A DNA stretch of 64,000 nucleotides from Prostheceraeus crozeri (lineage: Eukaryota > Platyhelminthes > Polycladida > Euryleptidae). A program made the position numbers and the translations under genes. The notes beneath the pieces are model-generated. The model made no database searches. It was not told the DNA's origin and saw nothing but the letters and a program-made list of their open reading frames with translations. Below are positions 1 to 11,211 of the stretch, piece after piece. Position 1 is the stretch's first letter. Each line of letters starts with the position of its first letter. The stretch spans positions 62,001 through 126,000 of the forward strand of contig CAJQUW010003176.1 in assembly GCA_907163375.1 (NCBI GenBank). Reading direction: 5' to 3'.

Positions 1-1194
1 CATTTCTAAAAGAATTTTGAGTACTTGAGATACATGCATGTGTATGTTTGGAAGGTATTTCAAATCTGTTTCTTATGACTATAACAATGTTTTGTTCTGA
101 TACTCTATTTGTTTTACAGCCTTCGGTAAAACTTAAGAAAACTGAATAAATTCAAAGGTAAAACTATCTTCAGAATTATTTGCTTACTTTTCCTTTAATA
201 TTTCTCTCTTCTTTCTTCTGTCACCTTTTTGATATCGTCCTTGTCTAATTCAGTTGACGTGAAAAGAAAGCCGAAACTTCCAAAGCTCATGTCTCCATAT
301 GCATTTATGTGCAGTTGAAAAGCTAAACTTAATTTGTCAATTATTAACACAAAAACATCAATCGTGAAAGTTTCTACAGGAGAAAATATTATTTCAGTTG
401 ATGATTGTGAGTTCAGTGATGAATGACTGTCTGCGATCACAGCGGTTTTGAATTCAATAATGGTTTGACCTCGTAGACTAACAGACAACATACTGCAATT
501 AATATTCATCAGATAAAAACTGAGAACTAAGTACTATCCACCACTTACTTCCGAGAAGAATTTTCAACCTTTCCCGAGCAATCCAATCTAATGATGTCTA
601 TATTTCAGAAACAAGAGTCGACTAGAGCTATCGTAGAAATTCTAATGGCACTTAAAAGCCAGGTGTAGTCTTTTTTTAAAAAAAAGTAAAATCTGCGCAG
701 AGTACATCATTATTTTTTGCGTTATTTGCATCACACCATTAGTGGACAAAATAAGGGACAAAGCATGTGGTATATTTATGAAATTTTTGGACCTCTTCGT
801 GTGGTCTTTTAAACTATTTTGAACTTCTGACATTATTTTGAGCCTTCCTTTGGACCTTTTGAACTTTTTGTGTACTTTTTCAACTACTCGCACTTGTACC
901 CTTTATTTGAGCCTTGTTCAAAGATCAAACCAATTTGTGCATCATGCTTAGGCTAACCAGAAATTCCCTTGCGATCATACAAGAAAATCATTTGTCGTTC
1001 AAAAGTGCTTCATTATCAAGAGAAAAGCAAAACATGTATTCAAACCTGTATGCAGGTGAAGCACGCAGATCATTGTAAATGTTTCTCTTCTAGTGCATTT
1101 AATTGGTGATATTAAAATTCCAACACTGCAAAATAGAATCATATATGAGTTATCTGAATGCTTATTTCTGAATAATAATGACAATATGATGATC
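1..1194. other. host flank left of the Polinton, no gene seen
   Basis: AT-rich sequence with only short open frames on both strands that show no domain, no biased codon pattern and no splice architecture. I see no RNA gene or repeat that I can name. It ends at the target-site duplication. Confidence 0.6.
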
Positions 1195-1200
1195 AACAAA
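1195..1200. repeat. left target-site duplication AACAAA
   Basis: Six bases directly outside the left terminus, identical to 26556-26561. This is the length made by Polinton integration. Confidence 0.95.
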
Positions 1201-1797
1201 AGTAGTAATAAAACGGCGAACACTCGACCGGCGCCCCCCCCTCTGGAACGGCAGAGTGTCGTGGTCGGCCGCCGTGGTGCTTCGAGTCTGAATCCCCCCC
1301 TCTGGAACGACAGAGTGTCGTGGTGGTCTTGGGCGACCGCCAGGATTAGTCTTGATGCTATAGTGTGTGATGTTTTTCGTGCAATCTGCTGAATGTTTGG
1401 TTGTAAAATGGGTTGTTTCGAGTGGAAGGAGTGCTCGGATGTGAAAACGGAGGCCAGATTTGGATTCAGCGTGAAATTCTGCATCGGTATGGTGAGTTTG
1501 AACGCAATCGGAGAGAAAAAATTTTCGCTGACGTCCCCCCCCCTCGGGAGAGCTAGCTTCGATCTTGGCTTCTAGTGGACGGATTTTGTCGTGCCATAGC
1601 TCGTTTGAAAGGTAAGAGTGAGACAAATTCAGTGAAACAAACGGCTTGTTCATATCTGTCTTCGTTCGGATGTGAGACGCCATTTAAGATTTTGGGACAT
1701 TGGCGAAAAACGACAGAGTTAGAATTTGGGACGTTTTGGGCTGTAGCTTCAAAACGAAGCATCGGATTGGAAAACGGATTTCAGATTTGGAATCAGC
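1201..1797 (+). repeat. left terminal inverted repeat of the Polinton
   Basis: It matches the reverse complement of 25812-26555 with few substitutions, ending at the word TTGGAATCAGC. It is about 150 bp shorter than the right copy because it has two rather than four copies of a C-tract plus CTCTGGAACGNCAGAG unit (1241-1256 and 1300-1315). The start AGTAGTAATAAAACGGCGAA is shared exactly with the other end. Confidence 0.93.
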
Positions 1798-2465
1798 GTG
1801 AAATTCTCTATCTGTATAGTGAGTTTCAAGGCAATCGGCGAGAAAAAATTTTCAACATTTTTCGAAAAAACGACAGAGTTAGAATTTGGGACGTTTTGGA
1901 CTGTAGCGCCCAAACGAAGCATCGGATGGGAAAACGGAGGCCAGATTCGGATTCAGCGTGAAATTCTGCATCGGTATGGTGAATTTGAACGCAATCGGAG
2001 AGAAAAAATTTTCGCTGACGTCCCCCCCCCCTCGGGAGAGCTAGCTTCGATCTTGGCTTCTAGTGGACGGATTTTGTCGTGCAATAGCTCGTTTGAAAGG
2101 TAAGAGTGAGACAAATTCAGTGAAACAAACGGCTTGTTCATATCTGTCTTCGTTTAGATGTGAGACGCCATTTAAGATTTTGGGACATTGGCGAAAAACG
2201 ACAGAGTTAGAATTTGGGACGTTTTGGGCTGTAGCTTCAAAACGAAGCATCGGAACGGAAAACGGATCAGCGTGAAATTCTCTATCAGCATGGTAAGTTT
2301 CAAGTCAATCGGAGAGTTTCAAGTCAATCGGCGAAAAAAAAATTTCAACATTTTTCGAAAAAACGACCGAGTTAGAATTTTTGCGATGGCTGCCTACTGT
2401 AGAGCCAAAACGAAGCATCGGATGGGAAAACGGAGGCCAGATTCGGATGCAGCGTCAAATTCTAC
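1444..2465 (+). repeat. subterminal tandem duplication, unit about 488 bp
   Basis: The word AAAACGGAGGCCAGATT recurs at 1444, 1931 and 2427, and the roughly 488 bases between the first two recur with few changes, so the left end has two full units and a short third start. Each unit also has an internal half-repeat around GACAGAGTTAGAATTTGGGACG. Only the first unit is represented in the right TIR, so the duplication arose at the left end or was lost on the right. Confidence 0.85.
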
Positions 2466-2544
2466 ATGAAAATGGTGTATTTCCAGCTCAATCGGAGCAC
2501 TAGAACCGGAGATAGACGGGTTTTTAGTGTTTGGATGATGGGTA

Positions 2545-2580
2545 TTACGTCATCAGCTGATCGCCACACACTATATAAGC
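2545..2580 (+). promoter_or_regulatory. candidate promoter of the left Polinton gene (CRE-like site and TATA box)
   Basis: TTACGTCA at 2545-2552 matches an ATF/CREB site, followed 20 bases later by TATATAA at 2572-2578. A short transcribed leader would then run to a good 5' splice site, CAGAG|GTAGGT at 2627/2628. No other gene lies downstream before the ATG at 4412, so this is most simply its promoter with a 5'-UTR exon. Confidence 0.6.
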
Positions 2581-2627
2581 TGGGAACCGACAGAGACTTG
2601 TCATTCAGACGAGAGCGATTGTCAGAG

Positions 2628-4409
2628 GTAGGTCGTCTCTCTGAGCTCCGATCATAGCTTCGGACATTCCAAATCCCGGGTTTCTGTAAGAAACCGACTT
2701 AGAAAATTTCATTGCTGATATCAGCTAAGGCGTCAGACTTAGAGGTTCGCCAGGAGATGGCTTTCGTCTCCAGGCCATGAAAGACTCCAAAACTTTAAAG
2801 GCTTGTAACTTTGCTTCTACAAGTCCGTTTGACTTTATTCAAAAAAGGTTTGGTCGCTATTGACCTGGTCTAAGTGATAAACTACTTATAAAATTTCATA
2901 AGTAGTGCTAAAAAGTTGAAAAATTTAAATTCACTAGTTTTGGAGGTTTTCTGGGGTTTTCGACCCTGCTGAAGTCAATGAAAGCATTTTTAATGATGTC
3001 TGAGCCAGTCTTCTCATGTTATAAGCGGCTTTTCACTGAAAGCGAGCACGACATGGAGAGTTTTGCTGTAATATTCCACTGACAGGGTGTTCATTCGGGA
3101 CGGCGGACGATGCCGTAGTGATAAGTGTGGCAAGGGAGTGTGTCATAGTTAAGACCGTAACCGCTGGGACAACTCATGTCTCATGTTGGGCATTTGACAC
3201 AGTTCTCAACGTAGCACTTTGAACGCCAATCGGTTGAGTCTTAGCTATCTTGTCATGGGTGGCCTCTAAACATCTCCATTGCAAAACGCTGGTGAATCAA
3301 GCTCTCTACGGCTTGCTATCAAGCTACTATCAAAGTCTGTCAACCTCTTACCAACTCTACAGGTTTTCATGTCTGAGCCAGACTTCTCATGGTATAAGCA
3401 GCTTTTCACTGAAAGCGAGCAAGACATGGAGAGTTTTGCTGTAATATTCCACTGACAGGGTGTTCCTTCGGGACGGCGGACGATGCCGTAGTGATAAGTG
3501 TGGCAAGGGAGTGTGTCATAGTTTAGACCGTAACCGCTGGGACAACTCATGTCTCATGTTGGGCATTTGACACAGTTCTCAACGTAGCACTTTGAACGCC
3601 AATCGGTTGAGTCTTAGCTATCTTGTCATGGGTGGCCTCTAAACATCTCCATTGCAAAACGCTGGTGAATCAAGCTCTCTACGGCTTGCTATCAAGCTAC
3701 TATCAAAGTCTGTCAACCTCTTACCAACTCTACAGGTTTTCATGTCTGAGCCAGACTTCTCATGGTATAAGCAGCTTTTCACTGAAAGCGAGCAAGACAT
3801 GGAGAGTTTTGCTGTAATATTCCACTGACAGGGTGTTCCTTCGGGACGGCGGACGATGCCGTAGTGATAAGTGTGGCAAGGGAGTGTGTCATAGTTTAAA
3901 CCGTAACCGCTGGGACAACTCATGTCTCATGTTGGGCATTTGACACAGTTCTCAACGTAGCACTTTGAACGCCAATCGGTTGAGTCTTAGCTATCTTGTC
4001 ATGGGTGGCCTCTAAACATCTCCATTGCAAAACGCTGGTGAATCAAGCTCTCTACGGCTTGCTATCAAGCTGATCAAAGCAATAACTTGGGATGTTTCCT
4101 CAAGGTTTTCAAGTATGCTGAGTTCAAATCTGCTATCAGATTTCAAATTTAACTAAGTCTAAGGCAGCTTTGAGGGGTTAGATCCCAGCTACTGTTCACT
4201 ACCTTTGACTCGGCGTTGCTGTTACCACTTCGGGGCAGTGACAATGATGTCTTCAGCTGTAAATAGTGGGTATCGGGGAAGATCTCTCACTTCCCTAGTG
4301 ATCAGTACAAGGCCTTCGGGCTGTTGACGGGATCGAGTGCCACTCACTATACTCAAATCTATCATTCCTCACTAAGTGTAAAATCATTGTTTTCAGTTTT
4401 TCGCTTCAG
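2628..4409 (+). other. predicted 5'-UTR intron of the left Polinton gene
   Basis: The donor GTAGGT is at 2628 and the acceptor TTTTCGCTTCAG ends at 4409, two bases before the ATG at 4412. The interval has no credible coding frame; the open frames in it repeat with the tandem array and carry no domain. It contains the 373-bp repeats. This is an inference from splice-site words and context; no transcript evidence is available. Confidence 0.5.
2999..4071 (+). repeat. tandem array of a 373-bp unit, almost three copies
   Basis: Copies begin near 2999, 3372 and 3745. The second and third are nearly identical and the first differs at a few bases (for example TTCTCATGTTATAAGCGG against TTCTCATGGTATAAGCAG). 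The third copy ends early at about 4071. The unit has GC-rich self-complementary stretches (GGACGGCGGACGATGCCG, then ACCGTAACCGCTGGGAC). A diverged relative lies at about 5770-5990. Function is unknown. Confidence 0.9.
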
Positions 4410-4411
4410 AA

Positions 4412-5590
4412 ATGCCGAAATACAATAATGTCAAGACCTGTTTCAAACTATGTCAATGCCGGAAGGTATTCCGAGCTGACGCCTTCAAGAAACACGCTTG
4501 CACTAACAAGAAACAGATAGGGATCGGTCGCTACTATTGCGGAGCCCACAAAGTCAGTCGCTTAAGTGAGCGGTTGGAGGATTGGCACTCACAACACAGC
4601 GAGTGTCAAACAGGCGAAGTAGGCGAAGAAGAACGGAGTTCACTCTTCGCCACTGAGCTCCGTTCTTTGGAGCTACAATCTGCCAACGAGCAAGAACGGA
4701 GCTCACTCTTCACCACTGAGACGACTGAGCTACAATCCGCCATTGAAGCGATTTCCGCTGTATCCTCGCTTAGTAGCGAGAGCTCGCTGTCCAGCAGCGA
4801 TAGTGAGGAGGAGGAGGAGGAGGGAGAGCTACAGTCGCAACCTATCGAGAACGTCGACCTCGATCGCGAGACCCCTACAGCCGTGACTGCGAGCGGAATT
4901 GCAACACAATGTCGCAATTTTGTCAAGCGCCCCCCGATGATCGCCGAACGGGATAGACTAAAGAAAGAGGTGGAGAAGTTGAAGGAGGAAGCCTTCTCAT
5001 ACAAGGCAAAGTATGAGGACCTAAAGAACGTGGCCGGAGAGATGAAGAAGGTGAAGGAGAGATTAAGCGAGCGCGATGGCGAGTTGGAGCAGGAGAGGCT
5101 CAAGACTCTCGAGGGGAAAGCCAGAGAAGAGGCTTTGCTAGCAGAGAGGGAAAGTAGGGAGAAGGAGATACGAAGGTTGAAGGAGGAAGTGGAGAGACTC
5201 CCTGTGCAGATGGCTAAGGTGGTCGAGACGAACCACGAGCTGCACCGTTCGACGCAGCTGGTGGATCGCGATCGAAGGGTGCGTTCCAGCCGTCTGCACA
5301 TCCCTATTAGAAAGGGGAGAGTAGCAGAAACTCCTCTCTTGTACGAGCGTGGAAGAGGGGAGAAATGCTACTCTCGGGTGAAGAAAGGGGTGGAGTGTCT
5401 ACACTTCACCTTCGATCATCGTAATCCGATCTCGAATTTCCTTTATGAGGAAGCGTCCGAGAAGATCTGTAAGTACAAATGACTAAATTAAAATGTAAGA
5501 TGATAACTCACTACTTCTTTCTTTACAGACATCCAAGAGAAGCGACCACCCGCCCCGATGCCGGAGCCACAGTCGAAACAGCAAGCCTGA
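4412..5590 (+). CDS. spliced coiled-coil protein with N-terminal Cys/His fingers, function unknown
   Basis: Two exons, 4412-5468 and 5529-5590, joined across an intron with GTAAGT donor and TTTCTTTACAG acceptor; the phase is kept, giving about 372 residues. Without splicing the frame stops at 5482. The first 70 residues have Cys and His spaced like zinc-finger ligands (CFKLCQCRKVF...HAC, then YYCGAH...HSEC). Residues about 60-160 are acidic and Ser/Glu-rich with a poly-Glu run. Residues about 170-270 are charged heptad-like coiled coil. The C-terminal tail is basic and proline-rich. I do not recognise the family. It lies alone near the left TIR, reading inward, with its own promoter, so it may be an early or regulatory gene; that is inference. 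Confidence 0.75.
5469..5528 (+). other. 60-bp spliceosomal intron in the left gene
   Basis: The donor is ATCT|GTAAGTACAAATG and the acceptor follows a pyrimidine run, CTTTCTTTACAG|ACATCC. Removing it extends the frame by 20 codons to TGA at 5588. Length and signals match the other two short introns seen in this element. Confidence 0.75.
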
Positions 5591-6338
5591 GTCCCTACCA
5601 CACACCCCGAGAACTAACCACCAGCTCTCTTAAGGGCCACCATGGGCAAGACATGATAGAACCTCCACGCGGTTTGCCCTGGGCAGTCTTTAGACTGGCG
5701 AATACTATCATTAAGTTGAATCTGCTATCAGTCAACTTGAACGTTGCAAATGAAGCTCGGTGTAATACTTCCTTTCGACGGGCGTTCCTGTAAAGGGCGG
5801 CGGTGAAACCCGTAGCTATGTATACCGCAAGGGACATTCGGCAATGGTCAATCTTGTTAAACCTCTCTGCGTCATGTTTGCAAGTGATTGCCTCTGTCTC
5901 AACGTAGTATGCATTCGCGCCAGGGCGACATTTAGCCAACTGTCGAAGGTTGCCTAAAACTTTCCATTGCATACGTTATGAGAACCATGAGTTCTACCTT
6001 TCTCTATCAATGAGACGAATTGATGAATGGAATGAAATGGGAGGACACTCACGCGCCACACGCAACATAACACACTTCTCTCTTCCGTAGTCTAACAAGC
6101 TCTTTACACATGGATCGCAGTCGATTGCTATCCCTGTATCAGAAGTGTAAGCTATCTTAATTTTATTTAACACTATTTCATCTACCATCATCACCCATAT
6201 GAAATGTTATACGATTTACAAGTTAGACTAAGCGTGTTACTATTTCCAAATGAAAAAGTATACATGGTTAAATGATCCACTGAAGCCCCATTCAAGTAAG
6301 TCAGTATGAAAGCAAAGATAATATGAAATAAAAATTTA
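5591..6338. other. gap between convergent genes, holds a diverged relative of the 373-bp repeat
   Basis: No credible gene. Between about 5770 and 5990 several words of the 3-kb array recur in the same order: a GGGCGGCGG block, CCGTAG, GCAAGGGA, CTCAACGTAG, CATTCGCGCCAGGG-like, and CTAAA...TTTCCATTGCA. A hairpin-like AAGTTGAATCTGCTATCAGTCAACTT is at 5713-5738. Confidence 0.5.
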
Positions 6339-6788
6339 TTATGGCATGTATTTCAAAAGGTCTTCATCGTCAATATCGTCCCAGAGTCTGACTTCACATA
6401 GATAACAAAAACAGTTCACTTGCTTTAATCGTTCTTCCACTTCAAGCCTCACTTTGTCGATATACTCCCACTCCGCCATAGTTCGTGGCTGGGAGTTAGG
6501 GGTGTACCACTCCCATAATTGGCGGAGGAATTTGGTGCTGGTGATCTCCATCACATCGTCAGTATCGTACTGGAGATACTTCCACCTCACGCCTGTTAAG
6601 TCGGGACACTCCTTCTCACATACACTCTCCTCTTCGTCATCCGCTGGTAATGACAACTTTCTGATATTGTCCAGTCGGTACACCTTCTCTACCTTTCCCT
6701 TCGTTGGAGCGTTTGGTGCAACGAGCGCCTTTGGTGTTGAGCATGGAGAAGAGAATTTTGTGTTTGGTGTTGTCGGAGGGCTTGTCAT
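6339..6788 (-). CDS. 149-residue Polinton accessory protein, function unknown
   Basis: The frame is open from ATG at 6788 to TAA at 6339 with no break. The N-terminus is Pro/Ser/Thr-rich and looks disordered. The middle is acidic (DDEEESVCEKECPD). The C-terminal half is predicted helical and has a CxxC (CFCYLC) followed by an acidic tail. I do not recognise it. It is divergent from polymerase B and shares the 257-bp spacer containing two CCAAT words, so the two genes are likely switched on together. A polyadenylation signal for this strand overlaps the end (TTTATT at 6333-6338). Confidence 0.65.
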   Translation of the reverse strand: MTSPPTTPNTKFSSPCSTPKALVAPNAPTKGKVEKVYRLDNIRKLSLPADDEEESVCEKECPDLTGVRWKYLQYDTDDVMEITSTKFLRQLWEWYTPNSQPRTMAEWEYIDKVRLEVEERLKQVNCFCYLCEVRLWDDIDDEDLLKYMP

Positions 6789-7045
6789 GTTGACTGAATA
6801 ATAACTTTGAAATGTTTTCTAATTCTTAAGTATCAACAAGCAACCAATCAGAATGAACAGCCAATGAATGATGAATATGAAAGTATATATGTAAAGTGAC
6901 ATTCGTGTCATTTCACTCTGTCTTTGAGACGTATAAGTGAAGTGTTCTCTGGCGAATTCTATATTTGAGGCGTGCAAGTGAATTCCAAATTTGAGTGAAG
7001 TCTCTATCTTCTTGAAGTATCAAGCTTAAACATAATTTCGTTCAA
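6789..7045. promoter_or_regulatory. bidirectional promoter between 6339-6788 (-) and polymerase B (+)
   Basis: It contains two CCAAT words at 6844-6848 and 6861-6865 and, for the rightward gene, TATATAT at 6884-6890, about 160 bases before the ATG. The same layout (two CCAAT words, then TATA) stands in front of the rightmost gene at 25751-25798, which supports a shared promoter design. Confidence 0.65.
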
Positions 7046-10000
7046 ATGGTAAGTTGAAAATTTCTTCACTCATCTCCCTCAAACGTGTGGCTAATAGCAT
7101 CTTCCTCAATTTCAGGCATCAACTTCATCACCAACGCCCTCCCTACTCGAGGAAAGTTTAGAGTTGTTGAGTCAAGGTAGGTTGTAACAATACACTGAGA
7201 CTTGAACAGAGATGATAGAATGATTTCTCTTTCAGGTGATACCAGTCCCATCTCGAGCAAGTCCACGTCAACATTGTCGCGGGAATGCAACGATCGGGAA
7301 TGTGCTGACTGTGGACACATCTTCACGAGGAAGCGTGATCTCGTCCGACACATCAAGCGAGGTGTTTGTAGACCTAAGTCAGCATCAATCTCCGAAGGTG
7401 GGGATGATTCTGTTAACGATGTCTCCTTTTCTTGCGATTTATGCATTCAGTCTTTTGAGTCACATTTTGAACTATCTTCACATAGACTTCGACATACACA
7501 CAGTGACGATAGTTATACTAACAGCACCTCCTCTATCCGACTCTCTGAAGTGTCGATAAATAATTTAGTGAGGAACTACCAGATGGAATCCTCAGAAACC
7601 ATTACTGACTTTGAAGAATGGTTTCATCAAAATTCATCTTTGATTGGTGCGCTCTTCAACAATTTAGTCAATTTTAGAATGAAGGCGCTCATCTATCTCA
7701 AAATAAAATATGTAAAAATCGACCACCATACTGGTCAAATAGTAGAGAGGTTGGAGTCTCACATACCCTCCTCTCCTGCAACCGAAGTTGTAGACTGTGA
7801 GTCTTGGATAAATTTTCATATCCAAGGGTTAAAATTAAATATAGATAAATTTAACGAGCGTGATAGTGGTCTCGTTTTTGGTGGTATTGAGACCGCCATG
7901 ATTAAAATCACTTTATTAGAGAACTACTCTGGACGAGGCTCCTTTAAACTTCCGAAAAATTTAAGAAATAAAGCAGCAGTCATTTCTGTAGATTGCGAAT
8001 CGCAATGTTTTAAGTATGCCGTCCTCTCCATTCTCCACTATAATGATGTACAGTATAGCCGATACCGTAAGAGTAAGTATCAACAGTGGGAGAATGAATT
8101 AAAGTTTGATGACTGCAATAGTGAAGATATGAAAATTAAAGATATAGAAAAATTTGAAAAATTGAACAACATCAAAATAGTTCTCCATGTTTGGGAAAAA
8201 GGATTGAAGGGCGTCCGTTACAACTCGCGTTCGAGTTGTTATGACCACGTTGTTAACCTTTTATTAGTAAGACAGGATGACAGTGAGGAATGGCACTACT
8301 GCGGTATTCCCAAAATTTCTCGCTTATACCACCACCTAAGAAATTCTAGCTCAGAGATTTATTACTGTGACAGATGCATTCGCAACTTTAGGAGTAAAAA
8401 TAGATTTGAAACTCATTACGAATGGTGTAAGCGAGGTAAACTACAAATGGAGCGCATGCCCAAAGATAAGGAGTTTTCATATAGAGAGAATGGCGATGAA
8501 CTAAGTCCTCTTCGTGTCATCTATGCTGACATCGAATGCTATATCGATGATATCATCCACAAGCCAGCAGCCATATCCTGCTATGAAGTATGGCATGACC
8601 ATTTCCAAAATAGAAAAAATAAAATGCACGTCTGGCAAGGTGAGGATTGTATTTACCAATTCCTACAATTCCTCGAACAGGCTGTAAAATTTCAACAAAA
8701 GTATGATGGTGAACTCTATCGCAGATCATTGCATATGACAGCAGATGATCAAGCAAAATTTGATAGTTGCAACGTTTGCCCCAAATGTAGTAAAACATTT
8801 GATGATGATAAGATTAAGAAAGTGCGCGACCATGATCACATCACTGGTAAATTTAGAAACGCACTATGTTCAAAATGCAATTTTTCACTTAGGATGAAAC
8901 GGCGTACATTACCCGTCATTTTCCATACTTTCAAGGGCTACGACAGCCATATGATAATAAAAGGAGGTTTAGGTCAAATGAAAGAGTGGAAGCTTGATGT
9001 AATAGCACAAACGAGAGAGAAGTTTATGGCCATGACAGCAAAAGTGCCTGTCGATAAAACTAAAGAAAATAAAACGGTCTATTTTGATATAAAATTTTTA
9101 GATTCCTAACAATTTATGACTGCATCACTGGCCTCTCTCGTACAAAATCTAAAGTCTCTTCCACTAACACAAAATCTTAAGAAACAATATCCAAATCTAA
9201 CCGATGAAGTCATCACACGGAAAGGAGTCTTTCCATATGCATATTTTGATGCGATTAGTAAACTCAGCGAGACATCTCTTCCGCCCATAGATAAATTTAA
9301 AAATGATTTGACCGGCGCAGAATGTAAGACCGAAGATTATGATCATGCACAAGATGCATGGATAAAATTTGACTGCCATACATTTGGCGAATATATGATT
9401 GCCTATCTTAAGTTAGATGTATTTTTGCTGGCTGATGTATTTCAGGAGTTTCGACGAGTGGCATTAGAAGAAGATAAGTTAGATCCCGTCCACTTTGTCA
9501 GTCTGCCAGCCATGTCATTTAAGTCTGCTTTTAAAATGACTGGTGAGACCATTCATCTCTTACAAGATCCAGAGATGTATAATTTATTTGAGCGAGGAAT
9601 TCGCGGTGGTCTCACATTTATAAATAAACATAGATTAAAATCAAAATTAGTAGGCGATGATCACACTCATCTTAAGTATTATGACCAAAATAATTTATAT
9701 GGTAGTTCACTATCCAAACCACTCCCTCACTCTGAGTTTAGCTGGTTAGATGATAGTGATATTCAGCATCTCTCCAACCCTTCTAACATACTAGCAATTC
9801 CAGATGAAGGTGATTGGGGATATTATTTTGAGATAGATCTTATTTATCCAAATAATATTAAACATAAAACCGTAGATTTTCCACTCGCACCCGAATCAGG
9901 TGAAGTGAGTAAAGATATGTTTTCCGACTTTATGAAACAATTTCATAAAGATTTAGAATCATGCGGTCAACCCGACTATAAGCCTTGCCGCAAACTTTTA

Positions 10001-10957
10001 CTCACCCAGTATGATAAGGAAAACTATCTAGTCCACTTTAGCATCTTAAAATTTTATTTAGAAATGGGCATGATTTTAAAAAGAGTTCACCGCATTATTA
10101 AATTTAGACAGAAAGCCTTCCTCAAACCATATATTGATAGCAACAGTCAGAAACGTGCACTAGCCCAAAATAATTTTGAAAAAGATTTTTATAAGTATAA
10201 GAATAATAGTCTATTTGGTAAGACGATGGAGGATGTTAGAAAACGTGTAAACTATAAACTAGTCAATGATGTTACAAAATTTAAGAAATTGGTCTCATCA
10301 CCTCTATTCATTGATAGAGACATTATCGATGAGGACCTTGTAGGTTTTAAAATGATAAAATCTGAAGTTGAGTTGTGCAAGCCCATCTATATTGGTCAAG
10401 CTGTACTAGATTACTCTAAGCTTGAAATGTACCAATTCTTTTATAAAATACTAAAACCATGTCCTCTCGTAAAAGAGGTTCGTTTGTTGGGTGGTGATAC
10501 AGATAGTTTCTTCTTAGGTATTACCACTCAAAAAGATTTAAATTTCAATGAAGTAGGAAAATCTTTAGAAAGATATTTTGACACATCAAATTATCCTACT
10601 GATCACCCACTCTACTCCATCAAAAATAAGGCAAAACTTGGCTGCTTTAAGGATGAGACAGCAGGGAAGGAAATAGATGAAATGATTCTCCTCCGTCCAA
10701 AAATGCACAGTATGAAATTAAAGGATAGCGACGATAGTATTAAGCGCGCTAAAGGCATATCAAGATCATTGGTGTCTAACATGAAACATAAAAATTTCAG
10801 GAAAGCCTATAGAAGTAAAAATATAACGTTTGTCAATATGACAATCTTAAAATCTAAGTCGCATGAGATCAAAACTCATACTTTTAGGAAACGGGCGCTT
10901 TTAGCATGGGAGGATAAGAGGTGCTGGTTAGAACACAACATATCTCTTCCACAATGA
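7046..10957 (+). CDS. polB: protein-primed family B DNA polymerase of the Polinton, spliced, with a nonsense codon
   Basis: Predicted exons are 7046-7048 (only the ATG), 7116-7176 and 7236 onward; phases fit. The first exons encode a short Ser-rich N-terminus. C2H2-like fingers follow (CADCGHIFTRKRDLVRH; CDLCIQSF...HRLRH; CDRCIRNF...HYEWC). The 3'-5' exonuclease has IYADIECYI, HTFKGYDSH and YLKLDVFLLAD; between the first two is an endonuclease VII-like zinc segment (VRDHDHITGKFRNALCSKCN). Palm motifs are intact: YYDQNNLYGSS (A), NNSLFGKTMEDVRKR (B) and GGDTDSFF (C). It copies the element from a protein primer. The frame is cut by TAA at 9107-9109 between the second and third exonuclease motifs and continues in phase at 9110. 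A TGA at 10955 may also be early, because the frame stays open to 11032. Confidence 0.96.
7049..7115 (+). other. 67-bp intron directly after the polymerase ATG
   Basis: The sequence is ATG|GTAAGTTG ... CTCAATTTCAG|GCATCAAC. The ATG at 7046 stands alone as the coding part of its exon. The joined frame runs without stop into the next exon. Confidence 0.8.
7177..7235 (+). other. 59-bp second intron of polymerase B
   Basis: The sequence is GTCAAG|GTAGGTTG ... TTTCTCTTTCAG|GTGATACC. It splits a Gly codon (G|GT), and the phase matches the long downstream frame. Confidence 0.75.
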
Positions 10958-11182
10958 CATCCTGATAAAGACATACCACCACCCAAAAGAATTAAACTCA
11001 CACTACCACATTCAGGAGACGTCTTAGCATAATCATCCTTAACTTAGTATTTTGATGTTGATTTCTGTAGATAAACACTGTTGTTTTATGTATCGCATTA
11101 GATCGGTTCTTCCTTGTGAATATATGCCTACAGTCAGCCCATTCCCCCTATATCTGTGAAAAGACTTTTTCATATACATATT

Positions 11183-11196
11183 TTTATTTCAATAAA
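11183..11196. terminator. back-to-back polyadenylation signals
   Basis: AATAAA at 11191-11196 serves rightward polymerase B, and TTTATT at 11183-11188 reads AATAAA for the leftward gene ending at 11212. The two genes converge here. Confidence 0.65.
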
Positions 11197-11211
11197 CATA
11201 TCACAATGACT

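Noticed and set aside
1093-2469. Many open frames in the left TIR and its mirror at 25808-26590
   Set aside because: They come from GC-rich repeat DNA, overlap each other on both strands and change with repeat number.
3500-3615. Pol III promoter-like A and B boxes in the 373-bp unit (TGGCAAGGGAGTG and GGTTGAGTC)
   Set aside because: The B-box match lacks key bases and the distance is long; not enough to call a Pol III gene.
3250-3923. Repeated 64- and 94-residue open frames in the tandem array
   Set aside because: They recur only because the DNA is tandemly repeated; there is no domain and the first copy is broken.
4606-5301. 231-residue Ser-rich frame on the minus strand
   Set aside because: It is the antisense shadow of the coiled-coil gene; Ser arises from the complement of Glu/Lys codons.
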